Positions 12,686 through 25,700 of a stretch of 64,000 nt of DNA are shown here, one piece after another. Location: positions 38,730,394 through 38,794,393 of the forward strand of contig OX123187.2 of NCBI GenBank assembly GCA_944739405.2, read 5' to 3'. The stretch is from Euclidia mi. Lineage: Eukaryota > Arthropoda > Insecta > Lepidoptera > Erebidae. Made by a program: the position numbers and the translations under genes. Position 1 is the first letter of the stretch; the number at the start of each line of letters is the position of its first letter. The notes under the pieces were generated by a model. That model did no database searches, was not told the origin of the DNA, and worked only from the letters and a program-made list of their open reading frames with translations.

Positions 12686-13024
12686 GTGAACGCAGACTTG
12701 ACCGCACCGCAGTATTCGCATTCGAATTCTTTGTATGAAATTCTATGCAACCTCGCATACCCACCCGCGTCGCAGTCGCCGCAGTCCCTGAAACGACCGA
12801 ACTCCCTAAGCCGCAGCTGATGACGTCACCAACGCCGACCCGCACGCAGCGGACGCTGCGGCTGGCGCGGACGACACCCACTGAATGAAACAAATCAAGT
12901 GCGATGCGTGCGGCGACGGGAACGACTGCAGTGACTGCGGTGCGGATAGATGTGCGAGGCCATTAACAAAAAGCGATGACTGTGGGGACTGCGGAGACTG
13001 TGGTGCGGCCAAGACTGCGTTCAC
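12686..13024. mobile_element. GC-rich MITE with about 30-bp terminal inverted repeats
   Basis: GTGAACGCAGACTTGACCGC at 12686 is mirrored, with a few mismatches, by GGTGCGGCCAAGACTGCGTT up to 13024. The interior is GC- and CpG-rich in contrast to the AT-rich flanks. The ORFs seen on - inside it are compositional. Confidence 0.6.
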
Positions 13025-13029
13025 CTTTA

Positions 13030-13890
13030 AGGACTAGTTGCTGATGGATTATCTTGGCCACTTGATTGTGTCTGTGCAAATACTGGCCATTGGCAAAACT
13101 CGAACAACCGGATACTATATGTCTGAGAGATTCCCCCGGGCTGGTGACATGCCCGCCATATGTCAATCGTACCGTACCTCAGTATATACTATCGGTAGTT
13201 GTTTGTCATAACAACTTCGTCCATAATTATGAAGACAAAACCTTTGGTGTCACCGAAGAGAATAATAGAAATAAGAGAATAGAATATTAATAAAAATTAT
13301 TACACAAACCTGCAGTACTGCAGGTTAATATAATTATTTTTATAAAAGTAAAAGACAGAGGAGGACTAGTCACACCATCAAAATGTGTATTACATATTTT
13401 TAAAGTTACAGTTAAGGTTGTACGTGAAGGCAGCGATAGCCTGTGTGCGATAGCCGAAAGTTTGTGATGATCGATGAAAATACTTTTCTTGAGATATATA
13501 ATTGTATTCAAGTATACTTATTTCTCAAAGAAATATTGCAGTATAGTTTCTACATCACAATAGTGCAAAGGCTACCTATTTTTTTGCAATAACTGTCACC
13601 CACATCGGCAAATACGTGGGCCGAAGCTTGTCTGTAAAATAAAAGTATCGATAAAGTTATAACGTCACTATGTTTATGCGTCACAATCTTTATACGAATA
13701 AATCAAAATGTCTTTGAACGAAGTATCAAAGTTGCAAATGAAGTTCTATTAAGTTTTGACGGTTAATGGGGCCCAACGCGGCGACCTATGTCAGACCTTT
13801 GAGTGATGGGATTTCTCTGTCTATTAACATAATATATATAGTCTAAGATATATCCAATTTCTTTGGGGTTGACAATCTCAATAGAAGCAA
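13030..13890. other. intergenic stretch without a recognised gene
   Basis: I see nothing coding here. An 8-bp palindromic CTGCAGTACTGCAG lies at about 13310-13323. Confidence 0.4.
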
Positions 13891-13899
13891 ACGAGTAAT

Positions 13900-14213
13900 T
13901 GTTCTGATACTAAGCAACAATTTTTTTTTCAAATAATCACATTTTTTAAGACGCAATTAAAATTGTGCGCGTACAATTTGCGAAATAATAATATATACTT
14001 TTCCATGTGTGCATAGGACATCCATAGAACAGGTTGGCATGGTAATTGTATCGATTTTGTACCTAATTACAAAAAATCCATAGTAACTTTGAGCCTCAAC
14101 ATCTCCTGAACCATCAATTTCCCAGATATGGTGCCGAAGTAAAAAATGATCGTAATGATTGGTATAATATGGGGTTTCAGTTTTCGTTAAGGGTCTTTTT
14201 ACACCCTGTATAC
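13900..14213. mobile_element. MITE with mariner-like ends, copy 2 (left end lost)
   Basis: It shares with 9760-10138 the internal segments (GTGCGCGTACAATT, TATCGATTTTGTACCTAATT, GGTGCCGAAGTAAAAAATG) and the right end GGGTCTTTTTACACCCTGTA. The left terminal repeat is not found. Confidence 0.6.
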
Positions 14214-14365
14214 ATAATAACTAACATTTTAGTTTGGTGTCATTATATCAAGATAAATTTACTAAATCACTTCAAAGATGGCAGTTTCCTCAATTTTGTG
14301 ATGTTGTATGCCCACGTAATTCACTACAACTCGCTAGATGGTGTGACTATTGTTAAGTTTATAGG

Positions 14366-15075
14366 GACAGAAGAACTGCCCCTCGCACCCGCACCATTGG
14401 ACGCATCCTGCGCAGGCCTATGTCAAGCCCACGTGGAGCGTCCATTCCCGGGATCTCGCTTAGCTTCACCATGGGTGACCTAACCACGGTTACTGAGCCT
14501 CCCCCACCACGACTAGGTGGAGATCCCACGGGGAGGGACTCTGAATACTTTATTTTTTTTAAATAATGCTCCTCATGTACCTACCCATGTGTCGGAGGGT
14601 AGGGTTTCACCGAAGCATTCCTCGCTACCCCCCGACGAGTATTGGCCCGCCAGATGGTCAGGCGAGCCCCGAACGAAACCCCTTGGCGGCGGATGAAACA
14701 CCCAGCGGCCGCAGAGGATAGGGAGGACGGCAACGCAATACTGCATCTCCTCTTCCTCTGCGGCACCACCGCGACGCAACAATGGTTCGCCCCCATTTGG
14801 TCGCGGGAGATAAGGCGCGCGGCAACGCAACACCGACACGCCTCTCCTCCCGCGACCGCACCTGACTGCGAGGGACAGACAGAACTGCCCCTCGCACCCG
14901 CACCATTGGACGCATCCTGCGCAGGCCTACGTCAAGCCCACGTGGAGCGTCCACTCCCGGGATCTCGCTTAGCTTCACCGTGGGTGACATAATCACGGTT
15001 ACTGAGCCTCCCCCATCACGACTAGGTGGAGATCCCACGGAGAGGGGGGAGGGGGGGGAGACTCTGAATACCTGT
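14366..15075. repeat. two direct copies of a ~190-bp unit, about 505 bp apart
   Basis: The unit starts CAGAAGAACTGCCCCTCGCA at 14369 and CAGACAGAACTGCCCCTCGC at 14876. It runs through GCGTCCA(T/C)TCCCGGGATCTCG and ends at GACTCTGAATACTTT and GACTCTGAATACCTG. The 320 bp between them are GC-rich. The copies are close to identical. They probably are ends of a composite or LTR-like mobile unit. I could not assign a family. Confidence 0.6.
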
Positions 15076-15449
15076 TTGGTCTGTAATAACATCATTTATC
15101 ATATCTAACAGAAAGTGTTGTGTCCCAGGATGCTTAAATAGCTTCATAATTATTGTAAAGGTAGTAATAAAATATTAATAAATAAGAGAGAATGTGATGA
15201 CCTGATGACCATACGGATTTGTACAAAGTAAAAGCCAAACAACTTTTTATGAAAGGTTTTAAAGGAAAGAAATTAATAAATTGATAAATAACATTGTTTT
15301 ATTTTTGTGGGCTTATTATATAGCAATTAGCAAGCGTCAAAATTATAACATAAGTAGCTACATCAGTAGCTATACCCCCCGGCGTAAAAAAGCTAGCGAT
15401 GCTTAGTTATAGTTATGTCTATATAGGTATTCGTTCTTAAACCCGTGTA

Positions 15450-15850
15450 CAGATGGCGACAAAGTACAGAGCTTTGAGGAGTATGTGCGGGGTAAGAATG
15501 ACGGATAAAGTAAGAAATAGTGTTATTCGAGAAATGTGTGGTTTGAAAGAAGATGTAGTGACAAAGATTGAGAAAGGTATGTTGCGATAGTTTGGACACT
15601 TGGAACGGATGGATGAAAGAAGATTTACGAAAGAAGTGTATCGAGTAAAAATGAATGGATATGTCGGTAGAGGACACCCAAGACGGACTTACGCCGACCA
15701 AATTGGTGACGTACTGCGTAAGGGCCAAATCAAAAGTACCCATAACCGATGAGCATGTATGACGAGGTTAATGAATGTCGAGGAAGCGAAAGAGGTATGT
15801 TCAAACCGGAGCATTTGGCGTTCCATAGTCTCTGCCTACCCCAATGGGAG
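15450..15850 (+). pseudogene. non-LTR retrotransposon RT C-terminal fragment
   Basis: In + frame the sequence reads KVRNSVIREMCGLKEDVVTK and IEKGMLR-stop-FGHLERMDER, then VGRGHPRRTYADQIGDVLRK. This is the familiar end of a CR1/Jockey-like ORF2. One in-frame TAG replaces the conserved Trp before FGH. A 3' tail with AGTCTCTGCCTACCCCAATG follows. Confidence 0.75.
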
Positions 15851-15869
15851 ACAGGCGTGACGTTTAGAT

Positions 15870-16700
15870 AGATAGAGATAGACAGATGGCGACACTTTAC
15901 GTTTCCCAGTTTAGACGCTGAGGTAGACCTCTATTCCAGTTGTATAAAAAAAAAGTACTCTGTGGGTGAAATCCTTTGAATATAGAAAATTGGTGTGCAT
16001 CAAGACGGCGGGGCCAAGTCCCCAATTTCAAATTTAGCACAATGCTGGATTTGTACTAATAATGATGTACTGTATCCGAAACGAGACATTTGTACCTACC
16101 TCTTAAGGTGAAGGAAGCTTATCAAGATGTCCCTGGTCGCACTACTTTGACGCTCAAAGTGGCAGGGCCATCTGCTGAAACCTAAGCTAAGGTGTGAATT
16201 GCCTGGCTCTGTGTAGCTTATAAATTAAAAAATACTTTAATATTAATTATGTATGTACCAAGGAGCTATTCTTTGCACGTCTGTGCCTCAGATCAAGTAA
16301 AAAGTCTGTGCCAAAGAGCCATTATTTCAGAACGCATCTTTGTTCAATTTACTCATTTGACAATAATTTGGCATAATATGTCAGATGACGTTTTTATGAA
16401 ACAGGGTTGAGAAAAATTGTGTATGAAGATTGAAGATAAAGCGGATCGAATAACTATACGATAGTCTTATACAACAATCACGGATGTCGGATTATTTTCT
16501 TCTTCGATTGACGGACTTACTGATAATGCTATCTACTTGAATTTTCACTATGTGCTGAATCGTGATAGTGTTGTGATGAGGTAGTGATATCACCTTTGAC
16601 AAGTGGAGTAATTACTTCAAGTGAAACTGAACAACAACAAAAGCAGAGATAAGCCACTACGTACAAGTTTCCTTACTGATATTTGTAAAATGGTATGAAG
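15870..16700. other. probable golgin promoter and 5' UTR region
   Basis: No ORF or repeat recognised. It lies directly upstream of the golgin start codon at 16711 and so probably carries its promoter. The transcription start cannot be set by eye. Confidence 0.35.
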
Positions 16701-16710
16701 AAAAGTGAAA

Positions 16711-19700
16711 ATGTTCAAAAAACTTAAAGACAAATTGGCAGAGGAGGTGAAGTCATCGCCTCAAAGGATTCAACAATTTGCTCAGGCTGCCCAGGTACTT
16801 ACGTTTATCGTAACATTACGACACGATAGCTTGTGTCGACATAATATGACCTTCTTATGAATTCATTTATGATACACATTTATTATTAGGGTAACAGTTT
16901 ATTTTCACTATTTTGTAATGTGTCAATAGTTGCAAGGATACATGCTTATTGATTGTAATGAAGTAGTATATATATTTTTATTCACTTGTTTCTGATACAA
17001 AATGTTGATAGCACATTCATGAGCTCTCATTGATAAGTGTAAATGCTTTCAGGCTGCTGTGACATCGGCATCAAGTAGTATATCAGACATAACAAACAGT
17101 GATCTATTCTCCATAGGAGATAATGGTAAGTTAAACTACAGATAACTTATTTGAATATTTATTGTTATAACCTAGTAAATGTTGTATGTATCTTAAAATG
17201 TTGAGTAGTGTATTCCAAACATGTTATAAAATGTAGGTTATGCGGATTTTATCTCTAATCCCATTAGGACTACTTTTCAACAGCTGTAGAATTTAAGTTA
17301 AAACCCTAAAGTTAAGTTATTTTTCCTTGCTTTATTACACATCATCCTATTAAGGCGATTATTTTTTCTGTCATGATTCAGCAAGAATAAAGATATATTT
17401 ATTGCTGTATTTTAGTTGTTACAACACTTTTACAAGTCCAAAGCCTATTCAAGATGAAGCTGGCGTTTCCTAGCTAGCTACCTCTTGAGAAGAATAGCCC
17501 AAATATACTTCTTTTGCCATTTCATTATCTATCTTATTCGGCAGTCACTCTGTGGAAAAGTTAATATTCAGCCAAATCCGGTAAGACTAGTAAGTGGACC
17601 CCAGGTTGAAACTGGGATAACGCTGAATGAATGATGATGATTATCTATCTTATTCTTTTAAGTCCATGCTAAATGGGTTTAGTATGCAATGCCAATAGAA
17701 AATATCCACATATTCTGAAGTTTGATTTGCAATAAATGAAGATACAGATGCAATGTTACTTGTTTAATTTGTATGCAATTTAATCATATACAATTTATCA
17801 TTGTTTTATGTAAATACAGGTAAATTACAATTTGCACGTAATGTAGGTATGTAATAATTAGTTATACTTTTACTATATTTAATATAATATTCAGCTAATA
17901 ATAAAGCTAATATTCTGTCAAATCAGGGTAGACTAGTTTGCAGACCTGAACTTGATGGAAGACTTTGCCTAATTTTATAGTTTTGCAATTCATTTAAAAG
18001 TTTTGTATCCAGTAGAATTTCAACCAATTTTATTGATAAAGATGGTAATTATATTCACTACTTGTATTTGTGTTCATCAACATACAGAAATTTACAAGAT
18101 GAACCTGTTTTAGGATGACTCATAACAATGTATTGTACTGAAATTTTATAATGCAACTAACACCTTATTATACACCATGTTTTTAGCAAATAAATACATT
18201 ATTATATTATTATTATTATATGTATAATGATTGTTATTTATAATTAAACTGTGATAGCATTATCCTCATCACTCAATTCTAAAACAAAATAATCATGCTG
18301 TACTTAAAGAAGATGGATCACAATCCATACAAAATTACCCAACGTCCAATAATAAAGTGACATATCTAAAAAAAAAAAAGATAAAAATGCATAAAAAACA
18401 TGGCATGTAGGGAGTACATGCCATGTTTTTTTATACATTTGTATCTTGAGATTTTTGATTCTTTATTTTTGAGATTTTACTTTCATTTCTCCTGGATCCT
18501 TGAGACCGGAGACCTGACTTTATGGCAGTGGGACTACCTTGGGGATACCCTTTCAAACAAAAAAAGATTTTTAAAATCGTTCCATAAATACTCATATAAA
18601 CTATTTGTTCATAACAGCGCCTGAACTATTTTCATAGCAATTTTTTCATATGAAGGTGTAAAAAAGTGAACTTAGGAAGTATGCCATATTTTTTTATAAA
18701 TTTTTATCTTGTTTTTGAGATATGTCACTGCTTAGTATGTGGGGCAATTTTGATCCATCTTCTTTATATTATTTAAGTACAGCATGATTATTTTGTTTTA
18801 GAATAGTGTTGATGTGTGGAGGCTGTGGGAGAGGTTCTATAAAATTATATAAAATAATAAAATACTAGCTGCTGGCTTGGATTGGGCAAAAACTAGTCTG
18901 ATCACTGTAAAACATCTCCATCAAGAATTCAAGTTATTGCCCACACTAGTATCTGTGACAAGCACAGAATGACCAAATAGAGTAGTTTGTGTCTTGGCCA
19001 TCATGTTATACAGTTCTGTGATATTTTAAGGATGTAATATAAGTTGAGTATATTGTGTAATGTATCGTCAAGTATGTACAGTAGCACTCATAAGTATTTT
19101 GACAAGTTGGAACTATAAATAACTTCCTTCTCCGTGTTTATAAACAGATGCTGTTTTTACTATAACGTTCTTACGTAGTAGCAACTTCTTCATTAAAATA
19201 GTGTATAATTCACGGAAAAGTTAGAACAGACGCTCATAAGTATTTTGACAACTATTCACATTTCGTTAATCAACGGTGTCACTTGAATTGCGTAAAAAAA
19301 TTTGCATCGACAGTAATTATTTAATATTTTTAAACATGCCGAAGACAAAGGAATATTCCTTACATATCAAAATGCTGTAATAACTTCCCTTCAAGACGGA
19401 TCAACGCAATTAGAAGTTGCTAGAAGATTTAAGGTATCCCAGCAACTGGTTAGTAATTGCAATAAAGCTTTTATCAATCGCAAGACATGTCCCGACCTGG
19501 AAGCCCGAAAGAAACTACTTCCAGTGAAGATCGCATAATAAAGAAGTTGCCAACGAGTGATGCTTGGAAGGCTGCAGTGCATATATAAAACGAGCTCCAC
19601 GAAAATTATGATGTTTCGACTGTGAAACGTCGGCTGAAAGATATCGGATTGCATGGACGATGTCCGGCCGAGAAACCCCTAATATCTGCTAAGAATAAGA

Positions 19701-22700
19701 AGCTTCTACTAGCATTTGCAAAACGGCACAGATCGTGGGCTAGTTCCGAGTGGTCGAAAGTGCTGTTGAGTGATGAAAATAAATTTAATTATGTGTCAAC
19801 TGATGGGATACGCTATGTACGACGACCTGCACACAAATAAATCGATGTTCGATACCAAATACCGACAATGAATCATGGAGGCGGTAATATCATGGCGTGG
19901 GGCTGTTTCTCTCGCTACCGTGTTGGACCATTAGTTAGAATCGAAGGTTCTAAGGATCGTTTTGTATATACTGAAATATGCAAAAAGCAAATGCTACCGT
20001 ATGCTAGGGCGAATATGCCACCTGGGTGGCATTTTCAACAAAATGACCCCAAACACAAATCGAAGCATGTGAGTGACTTGATAAAAAGCAAGAAAATGAA
20101 AGTTTTGGAGTGGCCAAGCCAAAGTGCTGATTTAAATCCTATTGAACAAATCGGTGAAGAGCTAGATCGCCGCGTAAAATGTCGTAATTATTCTAATAAG
20201 AATGCCTTTAATGGTGAATTAATATTTTCTTTTAATTTGACAATTAATAATTATGTTTGCTTTATAATTGTGAGACAGATTATGAGGAATAATATATTAT
20301 TTAATTAATCCCAATATCGTTTTTATTTAGGTCGTATTTAATAAACTGCCCTTTGTCAAAATACTTTTGAGCGCTACTGTATGTGTATCGAATTAGCCTG
20401 AGATTAAATCGAGCATTTTTTTATTTACTACAAGCTGACCTGGCGAATTACGTCCCGCCATATTTTTTTTGCTATTATTTTTAATCTTTTTTAATCAAAC
20501 CTCCTGACAATAACGAACATTAAAAGAGAGATTTTTCCAATTTGGTGCATTCGTTTGAAAGTTATGCGCGTACAAACATTTCGGTGATTCATTTTTATTA
20601 AATAGATATTTAGTATAGAGTTTGCTTGTACATATATTAATACTAGCTGTTTCCCGCGGTTTTACCCGCGTCCTGAGGGAACTACTTCGCGTGCCCGGTT
20701 AATGTATAGCCTTAGTTACTCCTTGGTACATCAGCTATCCGCCAGTGAAAGTCCCGTCAAAATCGGTCCAGCCGTTCCAGAGATTAGCGAGAACAAACTG
20801 ACAGACAGACAAAAATAGAAAAATGTCATATTGGTATATTTACCGTGTATACAGCATTTAGTAAAAAGCGGATATTTTTATATTACAAACAGACAATCCA
20901 ATTTTATTTAAATGTACTTATATATACATTTGTATATATTATAACGTAAAGCTTGCGATAGAGATATGAACAAGATGCAAATTTAAGGTTAGTGTGTAAC
21001 TGATCCATCTAAGGTTCAACCTGGCCCGCTGCCTCCCATGGCCCTAGTATTAACCTTTCTGGTTTAACGGACTGATTCTCGGCAGATGCGCACCCTACTT
21101 TCGCGAGCTGTTTAGGAAGCGCCCTTCTTCTCTCCCTACTTTCCTGTGTTGGCACATCATCTCTACAATACAGATGCGCTATATTCGGGAACACAACATC
21201 ACAAACGGCATTTCGTTTTACGTTGGGCTGCTACTTTTCCTCTTCTTTCTGTTTCCATTATACGGCGAATCCCGTTACCCTTTTAAAGTTCGCCGTTGAA
21301 TGCAAGCGTATACCGTCCAACATTACACGCCATATAAGGGTCAGCTCAGGCCAAACAGAAATATTCACGCAAACACTACCACTATAATTAAGAATGAATA
21401 TAATTAATGATAATGTTATTATAATGCCCGCTAATACCAACGCGTCTTCATTTTATTAAATGTTTCACACCGCTCTCGTGTCTTATATGCTCAGTACTGA
21501 CACACGGTTTTACTTGATAGTTTTACTCGGAACGAGTAAAAATCAACGTGTGGACCGCAAAACTCACACTTCGATGACATCCAATACACTGTAATTTTCC
21601 TCTAAGCGAGCCTTCTAGTCTGACTCGATCGAGTAAAACTGTATGTGAGTACGGAGCTTTACAGGTCGCAATGTGAGACTTTTCCTTTTTGGTCTGAACT
21701 AAGCCTTATAATGCCCTAATTTCATGAGGTCACTGCGCTGCGCCACGTTGTCTGTCGCACACCCTTTAAGGTTAATAGACCACTGCTACACCCATTTGTG
21801 TGTTGTTCCACGCACGTAGCGTGTGGAAATACGAGTATAAAAAATTACGCTATGTGACATAATATCCTGTTTGTATGCATTCAGCTAAGTACTGCATGAA
21901 TCTGCTTTTGGACTTTTGTGGAAAGCCTATTGCGGGGTGTCGACCACTCTACTTTCTCACTCCCCCGTGCCAATTAATCAGTATTAATCGTCCACTAAAA
22001 CCTTAATATATATTTTATTTGAAACTCTTTGCATATAATTAATGGAAAATAGTATAAGAATAATGTTAATTTAATATGTTAAAACTATGTAGATGCTGCA
22101 GTACTTATAACACCTTTTACCATTTGTTATTTTATAATGTTAATTTCTGGTAAAACATCGTTGCAGATACACAACAGCAGCCACGGCCAGCTAAACCGCA
22201 ATCGTCACTTAGTAGTCAGCAAAATACATTCCAAGACGTATCTCTTATACAGCCATTACAATCACCTGCAGAATCGTTAGATTATAGCATGTCTTCACAC
22301 GATAATAGCATACTTGTAAGTACTTGTTATAAGAGTATTCTAAAATATTGATCTATTCATTCTAGCAGCCTACAGGCGTCCACTGCTGGACACAGGCCTG
22401 GATATTAAACCTTAATTTTGTACATATTGCAGGACAATCAAAGGCAGAGGAGGCTTTCAAACAGCTCTTTTGCTAGCGATGTATCATTCAGGTTACCAAG
22501 CTATGAGACACCATCAATGTACCATTTACAGGTGAGTTTACATTCAAAAATGTATAATGCATTATTTTATCAAGTATATTTTAAAACTGCTCTGTCCCAT
22601 GTATCGTATATGATTCATACTATTTGGTTTTCTATTGTGTCTCATGCGGGAGAGCAATAGTTGCCTACATTTAGAGCCAAAACCCATAAGCAACATATAT

Positions 22701-25700
22701 AGCATCGGGATAGTGAAAAAATTGAAATCTGCCGCACACTTTTGCCAACCGCGCTGATTCTTTTTTTTTCATTTGATGTAAATTATATTTACTTCATCAA
22801 ACGTCAGTCTACATTCATCCTCATCGCCAAAACGCGCAGCACTAGCCGTAAAATTGCTAAGTTGCGGATGCTCAAATTCCCCTTATTTTTTATGAGAATA
22901 TCTACTTATTCAATGCCCCAATTATACAATGCCAATAATATTATTGTCCATAATATACTGTTAGAGTGGGATCTGCACTTATGAAGCATCTTAAGATATA
23001 ATCTGTTGTAAATAATAAAAAATATGTTTTATATCCACTTTAGTCTGATATGGAAGTATCAGCAAGTGAAGCCGAAGAAAGAGGTTTCTCCAGTGGCACT
23101 GTCAGTCTCGATCGAGTTACGAAAGAGCAACTGTATGCTGCATATCGACGTACTCAAGAACGATACACAAAATATAGAACACAGTATGGTGACCTAGCAC
23201 GCCACTATAAACTTCTCGAGAGGGAAAATGCTAAAGCGAGGGTAAGACGATTCATGGCAATATGTATTATAATATGTTGTATGCGTAGCTTCGTAAAAAT
23301 ATTAAATTGTATTTTATTTTACAGAGTGTGTTAGTTGAAACACAAGATAAAGCTTTAAGAAGAATATCAGAACTTCGTGAACAATGTTCTTTGGAACAAA
23401 GCGCAAAGGTATTTTAAGATAGTATTCATAACTTTAATATATTTCTTGTTATTATACAGAGTGTAAAAAGACCCTTAACGGAAACTGAAACCCCATATTG
23501 TACCAATTATTACGATAATTTTTTACTTCGGCACCATACCTGAGAAATAACTGGTTCAGGAGATATTGAGGCTCAAAGTCACGATTTTTTTTCTAATTAT
23601 TCCAAAATCGTGTTTAGAATGATAAATCTAAACTTTCTTCCAAATAAACATAAACACCATTTTCAATATTTCCCTAAAATAAACGGCTTTAAAGTTCCCT
23701 AAACGCAGTGTATGCCTACTAGCAATCAGCTGCGAGTTCATTCCCCTCGGCCGCGCGACCACGTGATCATAAACTGCCGCCGTTAGCAAGCAAACAAGCG
23801 TTTTATACGCGCGTATAAGCTGGTTTTTGGAAGCGCATGTAGGCGCGTATAGGCGTGCCTTTTGGCACACGCGCAACTCGTACGAGCGCTGACGCGCGTC
23901 TAAGCTCGTATAAGCGCTATACTGACACGATATCACTACCGTTTCGAGCGAACACGCTGAAATATTTCCCGTTTACGCAAGTCCGGTTTTTTGTAGCGCA
24001 TAATGTAGCACGCGTGTAAGTGCGTATGTTGAACAAGGCCGAACCGTCCCTATGTACAATGTGCGCGGCGCACACAGGCGCCAGGGTGAGAAAGGCGCCG
24101 CGCGCCGAGATATGCGTTAATTATAATAGATTTTTTCGAAAAAGGATGCCAAGAAAGGAGCTTAACAGATTTCGCACACAGGCGCAGTGGGCCCTACCGA
24201 AGGGGCGGCGGCGTTGGCGGTCCGCCCCGAGTGCCACCCATCCACAAAAAATATTAAACAAAATCGAGAGTTAGCCCGGAATTATTAGCCGTGTTTATTT
24301 ATCGGATAAAAAACAAAAAGGTCATCCGCCAACTTCCGGGGTGCTACCCAGGCTGCACAGGCGCTTCATAAATTTCGCACACAGGCGCTGGATTGGGTCG
24401 GCATGGCCCTGATGCTGAAACGACCGTATACGCGCAGAAAAATACGCTAATCTGCAACAGCCCTTAGGTCTACCGTGGCGCACGTAGATGCGGCCGGCGT
24501 AGGTACGATGCATTTCTCGCGCCAATTTTTTCTGCAAGCGCGCGCTAAACATTGCCGCTAATAAAATGAGTCTATTTTTTTAAGTTTAAAAAAATATTTT
24601 GTTTCTCAGGTATTATTTTCGCATAGTATGACTTGGCATGATGTGCAAAACAAGTAGACTTCGGTTTGGTGATGGGTCTTGTGACACCCTGTATATAGAG
24701 CCTTTAATGCCGGTTTATGTTGCCAGAAAATTAATAAGAATTTTATTTTCAGGCCCACTTAGAAAAAGCTCTACGTATTGATATTGAGGAAAGAAACATG
24801 AAAATTGAGGCCTTGAATACAAAGATTCAATTATTACAAAACAATTCAGATATTTGTGGAAGTGTTGATAAAAATGAAAACAAACGTAATTCAAGTGAAG
24901 GTGATGGCGATGTTCAGTTAATAAATCTTTCTAATGACAATGAAGTAAAACAAACTAATGAAGAACCAGCTTCAGAAATACTTGCACTAAATAATAAGAT
25001 TGTAAAAATGGAACAGCTATTAAATAAGTACAAAGATTCACTTAAAACGAGTAAGGAAAAGAATTCGCAAATCAATACAGAGTTTCAAATATTATCAAAT
25101 GAACTTGAAGGTAAAAATAAAGAAATCGAACAATTGAAAGTTACAGCAGAACAGTTATCAGAAGCAAAACAAAAAATACAAGAGCTTAGCAATTCTAATG
25201 AAGAACTACAAAATAAAGTTAATGTTTATGAATTCAATAAAACCAGAGAACAGTCGACACTTGAAGTTGATTATCAGAAAGCTCAAGAAGAAATAGCAGA
25301 ATTGCGGGGTAAAATTGAAGTTTTCAGTAAACGGGAAGAAGAATACGCAATTTCCCTAGCAGAGAACAAATTGAGTATACATAAAGAATTAGAAAGTAAA
25401 GAAACGGAAATAAGATCACTAAAAGATAATTTAGATGTTAGCAAGAAAGAGGTCCAATCTTTAAATATCGTTATAAATGATTACAAGAAAAACGTGGCAT
25501 CATTAGAAGCAGAAAAAATAAAACTGATGCACGATAGTAGCGAACTGACTTCGGCCAAGGCAAAAATTGCAGAATTGGAGTCGCGACTAGAAGAGCTATC
25601 TAAAAAGCATCAAAGTTTAGAACAGTCAAAAGCCAAAGCCGACGAGGGTTACAAGTGCCTTCAACTACAAATGAAACAAGAAACGGCGGAAAAGTTAGCT

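Noticed and set aside
12675..13166. Possible gene on minus from several 67-72-codon ORFs
   Set aside because: Most of the stretch is a GC-rich MITE with terminal inverted repeats; the frames are not joined by any coding logic.
14573..15095. Overlapping ORFs of 88-145 codons on both strands
   Set aside because: They arise from GC-rich direct repeats; no domain is recognisable and the same peptide recurs in both repeat copies.
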